Notes: generated by a model not told the origin, from the sequence alone. A DNA stretch of 64,000 nucleotides from Prorocentrum cordatum (GCA_963575745.1 CAUYUJ010020538.1:321133-385132); one strand, 5' to 3'. Positions 42,600 through 52,383 are shown, numbered from the stretch's first letter. Program-made: numbers and translations.

Positions 42600-43330
42600 G
42601 CCGCCATTGGAGCCCAACAAGTGCCAGGATGCCCCCAGGACGGCCCAAGAGCGCCCAGAGGTGTTCCAAGAAGGCTCGAACACGGCAAAGGAAGGGCCAA
42701 GAGGGCCTCAGGTGGCCCCAAGAGGAGGCAAGATTGTCCCAAGAGGACTCCACAACGGCCAGCATCCGCTGGCCCGATTGCTCGTGACCGACTAGAACCT
42801 AAGCGTCCGGGGGCCTGGCGCCAGGGCCAGGGCCCTCTCCCGGAGTCCCCCCCTCCTCTTGGCCTGCGACATTTTCAGCCCGTCCAGGACCTCCCGGGCC
42901 TCCCCCCCACCGTTCAAAATTGCGCCGGAGGCCACCAGCGAAACGACCAGAGCGGACTGATAGGACCGAAGGCGCCCGAATGTTTTAAGACGGCTCAAGA
43001 GGTTCCGAAGGCGTCCTAAGAAGGCTCCAAGATTTGCCCCGAGAGGGCCCCGGGAGGCTAAACTTGTTACGGGAAACGTGAACAGCGTCCAAAACGGCCC
43101 AAGAGGCCTCGTAGATCACCCCGAGACGGCCCAAGATGCTCCCAAGAGGGCCCCAGGACGACCCAAGACAGCCCGAAGACAAGGGGCGCCCAAGACGGCA
43201 CGGCCCAAGAGGGATCCAAGAGGGGGAACTCAAACCGACATTTCGAGCCCTCCGCTCCCAGTGGCCATGGGGTTGCCAGCAGACCCCCAAGAGGCCCCCA
43301 AGGGCTCAAACAGAGGCTCCTAGAGGCGCC
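42600..43330. repeat. Inverted copy of the CTTGGGGCC repeat family
   Basis: CCCAAGAGGCC/GCCCAAGACG words, the reverse complement of 25850-26480. The inverted core CGAACAGACATTTCGAGC-like string lies at 43223-43255 (ACCGACATTTCGAGCCC). Confidence 0.8.
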
Positions 43331-43589
43331 ACCAACTGCCCCCACGAGGCCCTGAGAGGCTTCAAAAGTCGCTCCACGAGGTGCCCGAGAAACATGTCAA
43401 CGGACCCCGAATTACAGGTATCCCAGAATCTTCTGATCCAGCACTCAGGCACAGTAGCGATATGGGCCGAAGGCTATAGATACGCCAGCAATTGGCTCGT
43501 CGACTGATCCATCCCTATGCAGGAATGTGTAGCGCAGGGCGTGGTCTCTCTTCCTACACTACGCGCCTCGGGGCACTGCGGAAAGGAGG

Positions 43590-44215
43590 CTGCTGCGGAG
43601 CACGCGTGCACGGCTGCGCTGAACTCCTTGTGGGGCACGGGCCGCGTGAAGCGTGTGCCGAGTAATTCTGACGCCCCGCACGAACACGCCCACTGAAGCC
43701 GCAGGTGGGCCTCCTCCGGGCACGACCCATACGAGGCATGTTCCGAACTGGGCGGGGGGACGCCACGCGAAGCTGCCCATTGGTGCCATAGGTGTAGCTC
43801 CTTCTGGAGCTTGATTCGCATGACGGGTGTGCCGGCGTCGGGGGGGGCGTTGTACGAAATTTGCTTTTAGGTGGTGCGATCCGCGTGGTGGGGTGTGCCG
43901 CAATGGGCGGGGGGGCGCAATGCGAACCTTGCCTCTTGGGTCATAGGTGGAGATCTCTGTGGGCCACGACCCAGTGCGAGAGATGTGTCGAAGTAGGCGG
44001 GGGGGCGGCATGCGAACCTGGCCTCCGTGACCGTCCGTGGAACTCCTTGCAGGCCACGATGGGTGTGAAAGGTGCGCCGAAGTGAGCCAGGCGACGCTAT
44101 AAAGCTTCCCTCCGGTGCCACAAATGCAGCTACTTGCTGGGCGCGAGCCGCGTGAGGGGCGTGCCGCTATGCGAACCTTGTTTCTGGGGACGTAGGTGGA
44201 GATCCCTGTGGGGTG
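43590..44215. repeat. 82-bp degenerate minisatellite
   Basis: The landmark GGGCGGGGGGGCG..ATGCGAACC recurs at about 43751, 43834, 43916 and 43996 and, weaker, near 44077 and 44158. Other unit words are GGTGGAGATCTC, GGCCACGACC and GTGTGCCG. About seven units. Confidence 0.8.
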
Positions 44216-44284
44216 TGTGGTTCTCTCGCTCTCTCTCTCCCTCTCTGTCTCACTCTTTCTCTGTTTCTATGTCTTTCTCTCGTT

Positions 44285-45552
44285 ATATATATATATATAT
44301 ATGTATACATGTATGTTTCATCTGTATACACATATATATGCTGCCCCCCCCCAGCACCACCAAACGGCGGAGTGAGGGGGAGGAGGGGTGGTTTCCCCCT
44401 CTGCGTCCTTCTCTTCTTCCTCCTGCTCCTCTTCATCCTCATGGTTCCTCCCCCACCTCAAGGGGGAGCATTCTCCTCATCGTCATTATCTTCCTTGCAA
44501 ACAAAACCGCAAATTGAAGCAGAACCCGAACCACAACCAGAACCAACGCCAGAACAACCGAAACCAGAACCAGAACCAGAACTAAAAGAACCAAAATCAG
44601 AACCAGAAGCAGAACCGTAACCAATGATCGTTTGCTCCTCCTCCTCCCTCTCGTCCCTCTTTGCGACTTCAGGAACAAACCAAACGTATCCAATGTTTCC
44701 TTGAACCGAGAGCGCCAACCACTGTGTATGTTTTTTTTTTTGTTTTTTGTTGGGTCAGAGGTGAAAGGAAGCACTGTGTATGTTGTGTTTCCTTGCCCCT
44801 CAGACCAACACGAACCAACACACACCCATACACAATGTTTCCTTGCTCCGAGATCGCGAACCACTGTGTATGTTTGTTTGATTTTTTCGGGGGGGGGGGT
44901 CAGAGGAGCAAGGACACACTGTGTTTATTTGTTGTGTGTTGCTTTGGATTTGAAAGCCCCAATGCCCGCAGAGGCCACTCTCCCAGCAAGCACTGGCGCT
45001 GCCAAAACCGAAAAAACACAACCAAACACCAAACATACACAGTGTTTGACGCTCTCGGAGAAAGGAACCATTGTGTATGTTGTTTGTTTGTTCGTTTGGT
45101 CTGAGGGGCATGGAAGCACTGTGTATGTTTGTTTATGTTTGGTTTTTGTTTGTTTTGACAGCGCCAGTGCTTGCTGGGAGATAGGCCTCTGCGAGCATTG
45201 GGGCTTTCAAAACCAAAACGACCCAAACAAACAAACATACACAGTGCTTTCTTGCTCTTCCAACCCAAACAATAGCAAACAAAAACATACACAGTGCTTG
45301 GCGTTTCGGGTTCAAGGGAACATTGTATCTGTGTTTTTTCTGCTGAAGTCGCAAAGAGAGAGGGAGGAGAGGGAGGAGGAGGAGCGACCGATCATTGGTT
45401 CCGGTTCTGCTTTTGGTTATTGTTTTGGTTCTTCTAGTTCTGGTTTGGGTTTTGGTTTCGGTTGGTCTGGCGTTGGTTCTGGTTGTTTGTTCTGGTTTGG
45501 GTTCGTTTTGTGGTTTTGCTGGCTTTTGGGGTGCTGGGGGGGGGGCGGGCCA

Positions 45553-45587
<35 letters not shown>

Positions 45588-45700
45588 CATTTATATATAT
45601 ATATATATATATATCCCTGGTATACATATACATATGTATATGTATATGTGTGTATGCATGTATATACACACGTATATATACATGTATATAAATGTGGCTT
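44285..45700. repeat. 1.4-kb imperfect inverted repeat (fold-back)
   Basis: The left arm from about 44339 and the right arm ending about 45549 are reverse complements in order. GCAGC..CCCCCCCCAGCACC pairs with GGTGCTGGGGGGGGGGC. The (AACCAG)n block at 44515-44620 pairs with (GGTTCT)n at 45395-45500. GCGACTTCAG (44662) pairs with CTGAAGTCGC (45344). TTTGAAAGCCCCAATGC (44949) pairs with GCATTGGGGCTTTCAAA (ending 45211). The left arm is about 150 bases longer between the inner landmarks and also has a pyrimidine insert. Both outer edges are (TA)n microsatellites. CACTGTGTATG or its complement occurs about ten times. A stem of several hundred base pairs could form in RNA. It abuts the retroelement at 45726. 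Confidence 0.85.
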
Positions 45701-45725
45701 GTCCATGTAAATCGACATACGTATA

Positions 45726-45777
45726 TATGCATGTTGGTGCGTTATCTCGCTTTCGGTGTCCTCCACCGCCTTTTCGG
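45726..45777 (+). repeat. Terminal repeat A1
   Basis: Fifty-two bases from TATGCATGTTGGTGCG to CCTTTTCGG. Identical to 52066-52117 except at two positions. Forms the left boundary of the element. Confidence 0.85.
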
Positions 45778-45823
45778 CAATAGTTGGTGCGCGCGCGCGC
45801 CCCCGGAGCGCACGCCGCCGTGC

Positions 45824-46366
45824 ATGCTCCTGGCGGGCCTGGGCGTGGCGTGCGCTGTGTTCTCGCATCTGCTCGGGACCTGGGTCTCGAGCATCTGGGC
45901 GCCTGGCGCGGGCTGCCCAGACTGCGCGCCGGTGGTCGAGTGCTCGGCCTGCCTGGCGTGCTCCCCGGCGGTCACGTGCCCACCGTGCCCCGCGTGCCCA
46001 GGGCAGCCCGCGGACTTCCACTGCCTCTGCACTTGCCCGGCCGGGGCGCAGTTGGCAGAGCAGACATCACGGCCGGGCCGCGTGGACTGCCGGTGCCCGC
46101 CCAGCGGCGGGCTCCCTGCATTCGCCGCGGGCGCGGCCAGCGGAGCCTCGGTGGTATTGCTGGCGTGGGGCTGGTGCTGCTCGCGGCGCTGGCAGGCTGG
46201 CAGCTCGCCCAGGGGCGCGCTGGGGAGACCGCTCGCGGCCCTCGAGCCGCAGGGGCCGAGCCGCCCGGTGCGGCTCTCGGCACCGACTGGCGAGGTTGGG
46301 AGCGCACTGGCCGCGGAGATCTCCACCGTCGTCACCGAGTGGAGGGCCAGACGGCCGAGGCTCTAA
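45824..46366 (+). CDS. ORF1: two-pass membrane, Cys-rich protein of the retroelement
   Basis: 180 residues from ATG 45824 to TAA 46364. A hydrophobic N terminus (LLAGLGVACAVFSHLLGTWV) could serve as signal anchor. A dense Cys/Pro stretch follows (CPDCAPVVECSACLACSP, CPPCPACPGQ), with about 15 Cys in 60 residues. Then comes a second hydrophobic helix (AAGASGASVVLLAWGW-like, residues about 110-130) and a Pro/Arg-rich tail. The ORF appears intact. It lies at the position of the first ORF and ends seven bases before the Gag-like ATG. The same plan is seen in decayed form at 27923-28295. I know no function; membrane association or a metal-binding role are guesses. Confidence 0.55.
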   Translation: MLLAGLGVACAVFSHLLGTWVSSIWAPGAGCPDCAPVVECSACLACSPAVTCPPCPACPGQPADFHCLCTCPAGAQLAEQTSRPGRVDCRCPPSGGLPAFAAGAASGASVVLLAWGWCCSRRWQAGSSPRGALGRPLAALEPQGPSRPVRLSAPTGEVGSALAAEISTVVTEWRARRPRL

Positions 46367-46372
46367 GTCTAG

Positions 46373-47494
46373 ATGGCATCGGCACTAGACATCCCCGAGC
46401 TGCAGATCGCGGTGAGGTTTCGAGACGACCCGAACTTCGAGCACCACTGGCGGATGCTGGTCGTGAGGATCGCGGATGCCAGGTGGGCAGGAGCCACGCC
46501 AGACCTGCACGCGCATATCGTTGATTTGTCGGAGGTCCACGTCATCCCACTGACGCGAGGGCAGCCTGTGCCCGCGCGCGCGAGGGCGAGCTATTACGGC
46601 CCCGATGCCCTCACGGACCAGCAGCTGGCGGAGATCAGACGGGAGTGTCGGGTGCTGGCTCTGATTCATGGCGCAGCCGTCGCGGGCCCAGCCGCCGCGG
46701 CCTCGGCCGCCGAGTGGAGTTTCGCCGACGCGGCCTTTGCGAAGTTCGGGGAGGTAGTCGTCTCAGGAGCGATTGCCACCCCGAACACTTCCGTCTCGCG
46801 GGACGCGACCGCGCTGGTGAAGGTCGAGGAGGACGGCGAGACCATGTGGACCACCGCGGAGCGGCTCGCGCCAGAGCACGTGGCCGAGTAGAAGGAGGAG
46901 AAGAGGACAGGGCGAGGGCGCGATCCGAGGATCCTTCCTGTGGATCGCGACTCGGCGGGAGGTCGCTATCGGTCGCTCAGGTCCGCCATGGGAGAGATGA
47001 GCTGGATCGGCCCCAAGAAGCTGGAGGCAGACTGGCCGTTCGAGGGGCCCTCGGCGGTGAAGGAGCTACTCCACGCTGTTCGGGCCTCGGGAGAAGAGCT
47101 GGGAGGTTTCCGCGACTACTGGGTTCGGAGCAGTGGCGTCGGGCCCGACAGCCAGATCAGCTACAAGCGTCGCGACTTGCTGACGACGTTGCTCCACTTC
47201 TGCAATTTCGACCAGCTGAACCTGGGAGAGCTCGCAGGGGCGGAACACGCTGCCCGACTGGTCTTGCAAATACACACCGCAGTCAAGAGGAACCCGAAGG
47301 CGCCAGACTTCAAGGGCACGTCGGTCATAGTCGCCTCGAAGCTGGATTCGGCGGGGGGCGCCCTCGTCGGGGACTTCGCGAGGTACGTGGCAGAGGAACA
47401 GCGGACGGCCGCGCACGCACTCAAGCAGCAACGCTTATACGCCGAGGAGGAGGAGAAGCGGGCAGCCAAGAAGAAGGAGAAGGACAATAACTAG
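46373..47494 (+). pseudogene. ORF2: Gag-like protein with one in-frame stop
   Basis: ATG 46373. The first 172 codons (LDIPELQIAVRFRDDPNFEH, AEIRRECRVLALIHGAAVAG) end in TAG 46889-46891. The same frame continues without break: DPRILPVDRDSAGGRYRSLR, WIGPKKLEADWPFEGPSAVK, LLTTLLHFCNFDQLNLGELA and a Lys/Glu-rich end (EEEEKRAAKKKEKDNN) to TAA 47492. Full length would be about 373 residues. The second half is all-helical with a charged C terminus and sits just before reverse transcriptase, as Gag does. In dinoflagellate genomes I recall many relatives of this protein next to the same RT. The stop is the only defect seen. Confidence 0.6.
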
Positions 47495-47507
47495 CTGCCG
47501 CTGCACC

Positions 47508-49005
47508 ATGGTGGCTTGGACTGGCGCTGAGCTTGGCGCTGGGCCCTGCGCTGGTGAGGGGGGCGACTCGGCGCCGCCTTCGCCGTCGCCTTTCCCGCCG
47601 CCGCTCATGGCCGAGCGTGCGCGGGAAGTGCGGCCTGCCAATCGGGGGACCGCTCGCCGGAGGGCCAGGCGTGGGCGCGCCGAGACGCCGCTGGCGGCCG
47701 ACGCCGTCGCCTCGCTCAACGCGCTCGCCGACTCGAGGGCGGGCCAGGGGGTGCGGATCGCATTGCCCCGCTGCGTTCCTGGGCATGGGCTGTCGGATTG
47801 CCAACGGCCCATGCTCGCCGACAGTGCCAGGATGGTCAAGCTCTTCGACCCGCCGATCCCGAACTCTTCCTTCGAGGGAGGCGCTTTGGCTGAGTTGGTG
47901 TGGTCTTCATCCACCTACGATGTGGGTGCCCTTCGACCTCTGCGAGGTACGCCCCGAGCAAGCTCAAGGTGCTCGAAGGTCGCACGCGGCCGATCGACGC
48001 CGAGGAGCTCGTCGGCGACTACGCGCGGGAGTACCTCGACAACCCGAACTCCATGATCGTTCTCGACGCGGCCGCCAGAGTTGCGATCACCGAGCCGATC
48101 CAGCCACGCTGGGGCCCGTCTCTTCGACAGCCAGGCCCACGCCGACGTGATCTCGTTCGACGACTCAATGCCGTCGGGCTCATCGCTTACAGACGGCGTC
48201 GACTCGGGCGCGTGGGCATGTTCTTTGCCAAGAAGAAAGATAAGGACGCGATCCGCCTCGCGTTGGGTGCCAGACCAGCCGACGAGCTCCACGAGAGGCG
48301 GGCTTCCCTCCATGGCGTTGCTGTTCTGCCTTGACAAGATCTACACCGCGAGGGGGCTCAACGTCACGGCTGTGCACGACGAGGACGCCGCGAGGATGGA
48401 GCCCGTCAGCCCTGGCGACCAGCTGTGGGCCTGCTTCGGCGGGCTCGCCATGGGCTGGTCGTGGGCGCTCTTCTTCTGCCACAGCGCGCTGGAGGAGGCT
48501 GGGCGCCGAGCGATGTGCAAGGTCTGGTGCGGCGGCGAGCCGCTGGCCGACTGGCGCCCCAGCCCTGCTTTCGGCCCTGGGTTTGCTGCGGTGGCGCCCT
48601 ACGTCGACAACGGGAACGTCATCGGGGGTTCGCTCGAGGCGACCGCCGCGCTCCACGAGGCGCTCTCGGAGGAGCTGCACGCCGTGGGCTTCGTCACTCG
48701 CGAGAACGTTGACCCGACCACGGAGCTGGAGCTGGTGGGCAGGCGGATCGAGGGAACGAGACGGCCACTCGCTCCCAGGTCGTCGCGCACGCGGCGGCTG
48801 TGGCACGCCCTCCGCAAGCTCGAGTTCACCAGGGGCTCCGCCCTTGGCATCGTCAGGCGGGTGGTTGGGCACATCGTCGACCACTTCTCGACCAGGCGGG
48901 AGCTGCTCTCGACTCTGCAGTACCTGTGCCCGTTCATCGGGGACGGCCGCGGAGAGTGGAGGGGGTTTGGCGCCAGCGAGCTCGCCGAGGTCAGGCTCAT
49001 CAGGG
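47508..49005 (+). pseudogene. Reverse transcriptase domain, palm deleted
   Basis: The N-terminal part runs in one frame to about 47910 (GALAELVWSSSTYD). The next frame, 47910-48330, reads SKLKVLEGRTRPIDAEELVG and RLGRVGMFFAKKKDKDAIRL, the fingers motif preceding RT motif A. Then a third frame (48310-49000) begins at LFCLDKIYTARGLNVTAVHD. It contains GGLAMGWSWALFFCHSALEE (motif B region) and PYVDNGNV (48597-48620), the catalytic box with YVDN in place of YxDD. The segment that should carry motif A (D-x-K-D-x-F) between the second and third parts is missing, so the polymerase is dead. The thumb-like region continues to GIVRRVVGHIVDHFSTRREL. Confidence 0.7.
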
Positions 49006-49009
49006 CATC

Positions 49010-50020
49010 CTGCCCCTCGCCGCCTCGGACCTCGGCCGCCCCATTGCGGAGCACGTCTACTGCAGCGACTCCAGCTCGCGCGTGCACGCCGTCCACATCA
49101 CGAGGGCGACCCCTCGGGAGGCATGGGCTGCGGCCATCTACCGCGAGCGCTGGAGGTTCAGGGAGCTGGAGAACGAGCACGAGGACGACTGCGGCGCGGG
49201 TGCCCTGCCCGACGAGACCCGCGAGCTGGAGACGGGCGGGGGGACTTTCAGCGCCTGGGCCGCCCGCGAGGTGGATCAGGAGCTGGGTCGGCTACGGGAG
49301 TCGCGCGTCGCCGTCATCCCGAGCGAGTCGCAGCTGGGCGATGTCGTGGAGGTTGTTGGTCTGGTGCCTGCTCTCGGCCATGAGTGGGATCTCCCCGAAC
49401 GCTGGAGATGCATCCGAGCTGGGAGCTGGAAGCGCCCTGATAAGATCCACAGCCTGGAGGCCCGCGCTGCGCTCATGGGCCTCGCCGACCACTGCAGCAA
49501 CAGCGCGCGCCACAACGCCGTGCTGCTCTCCTTCGGGGACAACATGTCTGAGATCCTCGCCTGCGATCGCGGACGAGCTCGAGCCTGGGAGCTGCTGGCG
49601 CTACTCCGACGGGGGGCCGCATGGCAGATCGCTGCTAACGCGCGGTGGGCGCGGAGGCGCATCCGCACCGACCGCGACCCCTCGGACTTCGCCTCCAGGT
49701 TGCGGTGGCGCGGGGCAGGTCAGAGCGTGCAGGGCCGGGCTGCTGAATTTCGAGACGTTGGCCGCCTGGGCCGCCCGCTCGCCCGCGCCGAGGAGCCCTC
49801 GACGCCCGCCGAGCCGCTCTCAGCCGCCGCTCGCCGTTGGCGACTCGCCGAGGAGCCCTGCGAGGACCACGGCGACCTTCTGGATCCCGCTCGGAGCAGG
49901 GAAAGGTCACCGACCCCTCGGGCGCCTGAGGCGGGCGAAGAGGCCGTGTGCGACAGCCCGCAGCTGGCCGCGGCGGGGAGCGCTGCTCGCCGCCGTCGCC
50001 ACCGCGGGCTCAGACAGCGT
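49010..50020 (+). CDS. RNase H domain of the retroelement
   Basis: The frame is open from 48800 to 50941; the RNase H part starts where the RT frame ends (one-base shift near 49000). Acidic residues fit the D-E-D-D set: D at 49067 (YCSDSSSRVHAVH), E at 49457 (KIHSLEARAALMG), D at 49538 (SFGDNMSEILA) and D at 49685 (RDPSDFASR). It would degrade RNA of the RNA/DNA hybrid. The tail to 50020 is Arg/Pro-rich linker (about residues 250-380 of this stretch). All four acids are present, so this domain is the best preserved part of pol. Confidence 0.65.
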
Positions 50021-50620
50021 GGCGAGGTTTACTTCCTCGAGCTCTTCGCTGGGTGCCCCCGCCTCGCCGCTGGAGCCCTGAGCGGCGGGCAACGCTGTGC
50101 TGCTCCAGTCGACCACATCAACGCAGAATACTTCGACGTCACCAGGGCCCTGGTCGCGGACACCACTGCGCAGTGGATCCTGCGCGGCTCGATCTGGGCT
50201 GTCGCCCTGGGGGGCCCCTGCGCGCGCTGGGTCGCTGCTCGGCGAGGTGGCGAGATGGCGGACTCGGCCGCGTCGGCCTCCGGTCTCGCCTGCGCCAAGT
50301 TCTCGTGTCGAGCGGTGCGGGCCTGCCTGGGCGCTGGCGCTCGGTTCGTCATCGAGAACCCTCGGTCGAGCCATCTCTGGAGCTGGCCACCGCTGGAGCG
50401 CCTGCTTAGGCGTGCTGCTTCCATTCGCGTGGAGCTGGACATGAGCGCCTTCGGCGCAGCCTGGAAGAAGCCGGCCCTGCTCGCGGGCAACCTGCAGGGC
50501 CTTGAGCGCACGGGGGCCAGGCGCCCCGGGCAGGCGCGACACGTCGTGCTGCAAGGGTCGTGTCACCTCCCAGCCACGGCGACGTCGCCGGCTCGCTGGC
50601 GGTGGAGGACGTCTTTCGCC
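50021..50620 (+). CDS. Cytosine-C5-methyltransferase-like domain fused to pol
   Basis: In the same frame as RNase H. FLELFAGCPRLAAGAL (50033 onward) matches the S-adenosylmethionine-binding motif I (xLFAGxGG-like). LGGPCARW (Cys at 50219-50221) resembles motif IV with the catalytic Pro-Cys. FVIENPRSSHLW (E-N-P at 50354-50362) resembles motif VI (E-N-V). A later FGAAWKKPALLAGN block also fits the family of methylase-like domains beside this RT in dinoflagellates as I recall them. Only about 200 residues and no clear target-recognition domain. It could act on DNA of the element or host, or be a degenerate fold with another role. The domain has no stops. Confidence 0.55.
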
Positions 50621-50939
50621 TCGGCTTACCCTCCTCAGTTTTGCCGCCGCCTGGCGGGAGTGCTGTGGGATGCCGCTCCGCCCACCGCCTGGAGGAAGGA
50701 GAGCGAGTCCCGCATCGACCAGCGGTGGGAGGAGCACTTGGCAGCCTGCCTCGGCCAGAAGGTCAGTCACTTCGTCCAGGTGGCGCCCCTCCCGGCTAAG
50801 GCCACGCTCGGGTGGGAGTCAGCAGACGGGCACTGGGGCGGGCAGCCGCTCAAGTGGGAGCTGGGCGCCCTCGCTGACCGCCAGGGGCCTGGCCGCCGCC
50901 GAACGCCGCGCTGCAGGTCAGCGACGCCGACATCACGCT

Positions 50940-51951
50940 GAAGAGGGACCTGGGTTTCTACGTCGCCTGGCGGTGGGCACGACGCAGCAGCGCCGTCGTG
51001 ACTGCTACGCTGCCGTGGTCCGCTTCGCCCGTGCTGTTCCAGCCGTCACCGACGCGGGGCAGTGGGTCCAGCTCCTCGTCGAGTGCATGGAGTTCCTCTT
51101 CCTGGACGGCGCTGCAGTGAGCGCTGCCCGCTATGCCCTCTACGGCGTGGCCTGGTCATTGGACTTTCCGATCAAGTCCCCCAGCTGCTGCGCGCTTGCC
51201 GAGGCCACGCTGCGCGCTTTCTCTCGAAGAGCGCCAGAGAAGTCTCGGGACCCACCGCGCGAGGAGATGCTCTGGCTGTTCGTCGACTTCTTCATCCAGC
51301 ACGAGCTGCACCTCGTCGGGTTCTTCGCCGCGCTGGCCTGGGGCGGCTACCTCAGGCCGTCCGAGGCGATCGAGCTCCGCAAGGGGGACCCGTGCCCGCC
51401 CGTGAAGGGCGCCTCGATCCAGAAGTGGGGCATCACGGTGGCCCCCCTCGACCAGAGACAGGCACGCCAAGAACAGGCAGTTCGACGCGGGGGTGGTGGC
51501 CGCCTGGCAAGATTGACGCTGGATGGAGCCACTGCCCAAGACTGTCTTCGAGCGGACGAAGCCGGGCGAGCTGCCGTTCAGAGGGCTCGCGCTGGTTGCT
51601 GTCGAGAAGGCCTTCAACCAAGCCTCCGACCACCTGGGCTACAAGGTGGTGCCGCACGGGATGCGGCACGGAGGCCCGTCGCACGATGCGTGCAAGGACG
51701 GGGTTGGCCTGCCTGACATTCAGAGCCGTGGCCGCTGGATGTGCGCAGAAAGTTGTCGGATCTATATGAAGCCTGCGGCGTTGCTCCGAAGCATCCAGAA
51801 GGTCTCCCATAGTCATGTGGCCCAAGCACATAAGCTCCGAAAAGATCTGCCTGGACGACTGTTGGCCTCACTCAACAAGGTCCTGCGCAATGAAATGCTG
51901 GCAAGCCGTGGCAAGCGAAACGAGGAGAAGTTTTCGGAGTCTTCCTGGTGA
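50940..51951 (+). pseudogene. Tyrosine recombinase (integrase) of the retroelement
   Basis: The N-terminal core-binding part reads QRRRDCYAAVVRFARAVP and QLLVECMEFLFLDGAAVSAA. The catalytic part has Arg I in GGYLRPSEAIELRKGD (51354-51356). After a frame change near 51463 and an in-frame TGA (51514-51516) it has HGMRH (His 51655, Arg 51664), GRW and the nucleophile Tyr at 51763-51765 (RIYMKPA). This R..HxxR..W..Y set defines tyrosine recombinases, which would insert a circular cDNA by strand exchange. The last 13 or so codons lie in repeat B1 and end with EKFSESSW and TGA at 51949. All catalytic residues are present, but the reading frame is broken. Confidence 0.75.
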
Positions 51952-52065
51952 GCAGTCTAGCGTCTTCTCACCCCCTCAGGCACTTGACGCGTGCCATCGC
52001 GTCCGCGGCAGTCGGTTGTTCAAAACAGTGGCGGCTGGGGGGGGCACTTATTCCGAGCGGGGATG
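51911..52065 (+). repeat. Terminal repeat B1
   Basis: 155 bases from GCAAGCGAAACGAGG to GAGCGGGGATG. About 94 percent alike to B2. Its right edge joins directly to A2, the same join expected at the closure of a circular intermediate. Confidence 0.85.
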
Positions 52066-52223
52066 TATGCATGTTGGTGCGTTATCTCGCTGTCGGTGTC
52101 CTCCATCGCCTTTTCGGTACCACCCGTTCCCCGGCCTCCCCCCCTTTTTTTCTTCCTCTTTTCACGCTCGTAGTTCTATGCAGTGTTGAGCGTGGCCCCT
52201 CCAGGGCGGCCAGCCTTTTCGGA
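52066..52223 (+). repeat. Terminal repeat A2 plus spacer
   Basis: 52066-52117 repeats A1 (50 of 52 identical). 52118-52223 is a pyrimidine-rich spacer not found at the left end. Confidence 0.8.
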
Positions 52224-52381
52224 GCAAGCGAAAACGAGGATAAGTTTTCGGAGTCTTCCTGGTGAGCAGTCTAGCGTCTTTTCACCCCCATCAGGCACTT
52301 GACGCGTGCCATCGCGTCCGCGGCAGTCGGTTGTTCAAAACAGTGCCGGCTGAGGGGGGGCACTTCTTCCGAGCGGGGATG
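52224..52381 (+). repeat. Terminal repeat B2
   Basis: 158 bases, second copy of B1. Followed by CGTATTTACATATGCATG, which resembles the AT-rich DNA outside A1. Right boundary of the element. Confidence 0.8.
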
Positions 52382-52383
52382 CG

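Larger units (their letters stand above)
45726..52381 (+). mobile_element. Tyrosine-recombinase retroelement with split direct repeats (inactive)
   Basis: Content in order on the plus strand: membrane Cys-rich ORF1, Gag-like ORF2, reverse transcriptase, RNase H, C5-methyltransferase-like domain and tyrosine recombinase. Terminal repeats run A1 (45726-45777), ORFs, B1 (51911-52065), A2 (from 52066), B2 (52224-52381). This is the split-direct-repeat plan of PAT/Ngaro-type tyrosine-recombinase elements, which integrate a circular DNA copy without target duplications. Consistent with that, no duplication is seen. Both flanks are AT-rich (TA)n-type sequence (45549-45720 and 52384-52490). At least five frame changes, three in-frame stops and loss of RT motif A show it cannot move by itself. 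Confidence 0.8.

Noticed and set aside
45726-52381. Ordinary LTR retrotransposon
   Set aside because: The ends are not two identical long repeats: A occurs at left and inside right, B only at right (twice). The integrase is a tyrosine recombinase, not a DDE enzyme, and no target duplication is visible.
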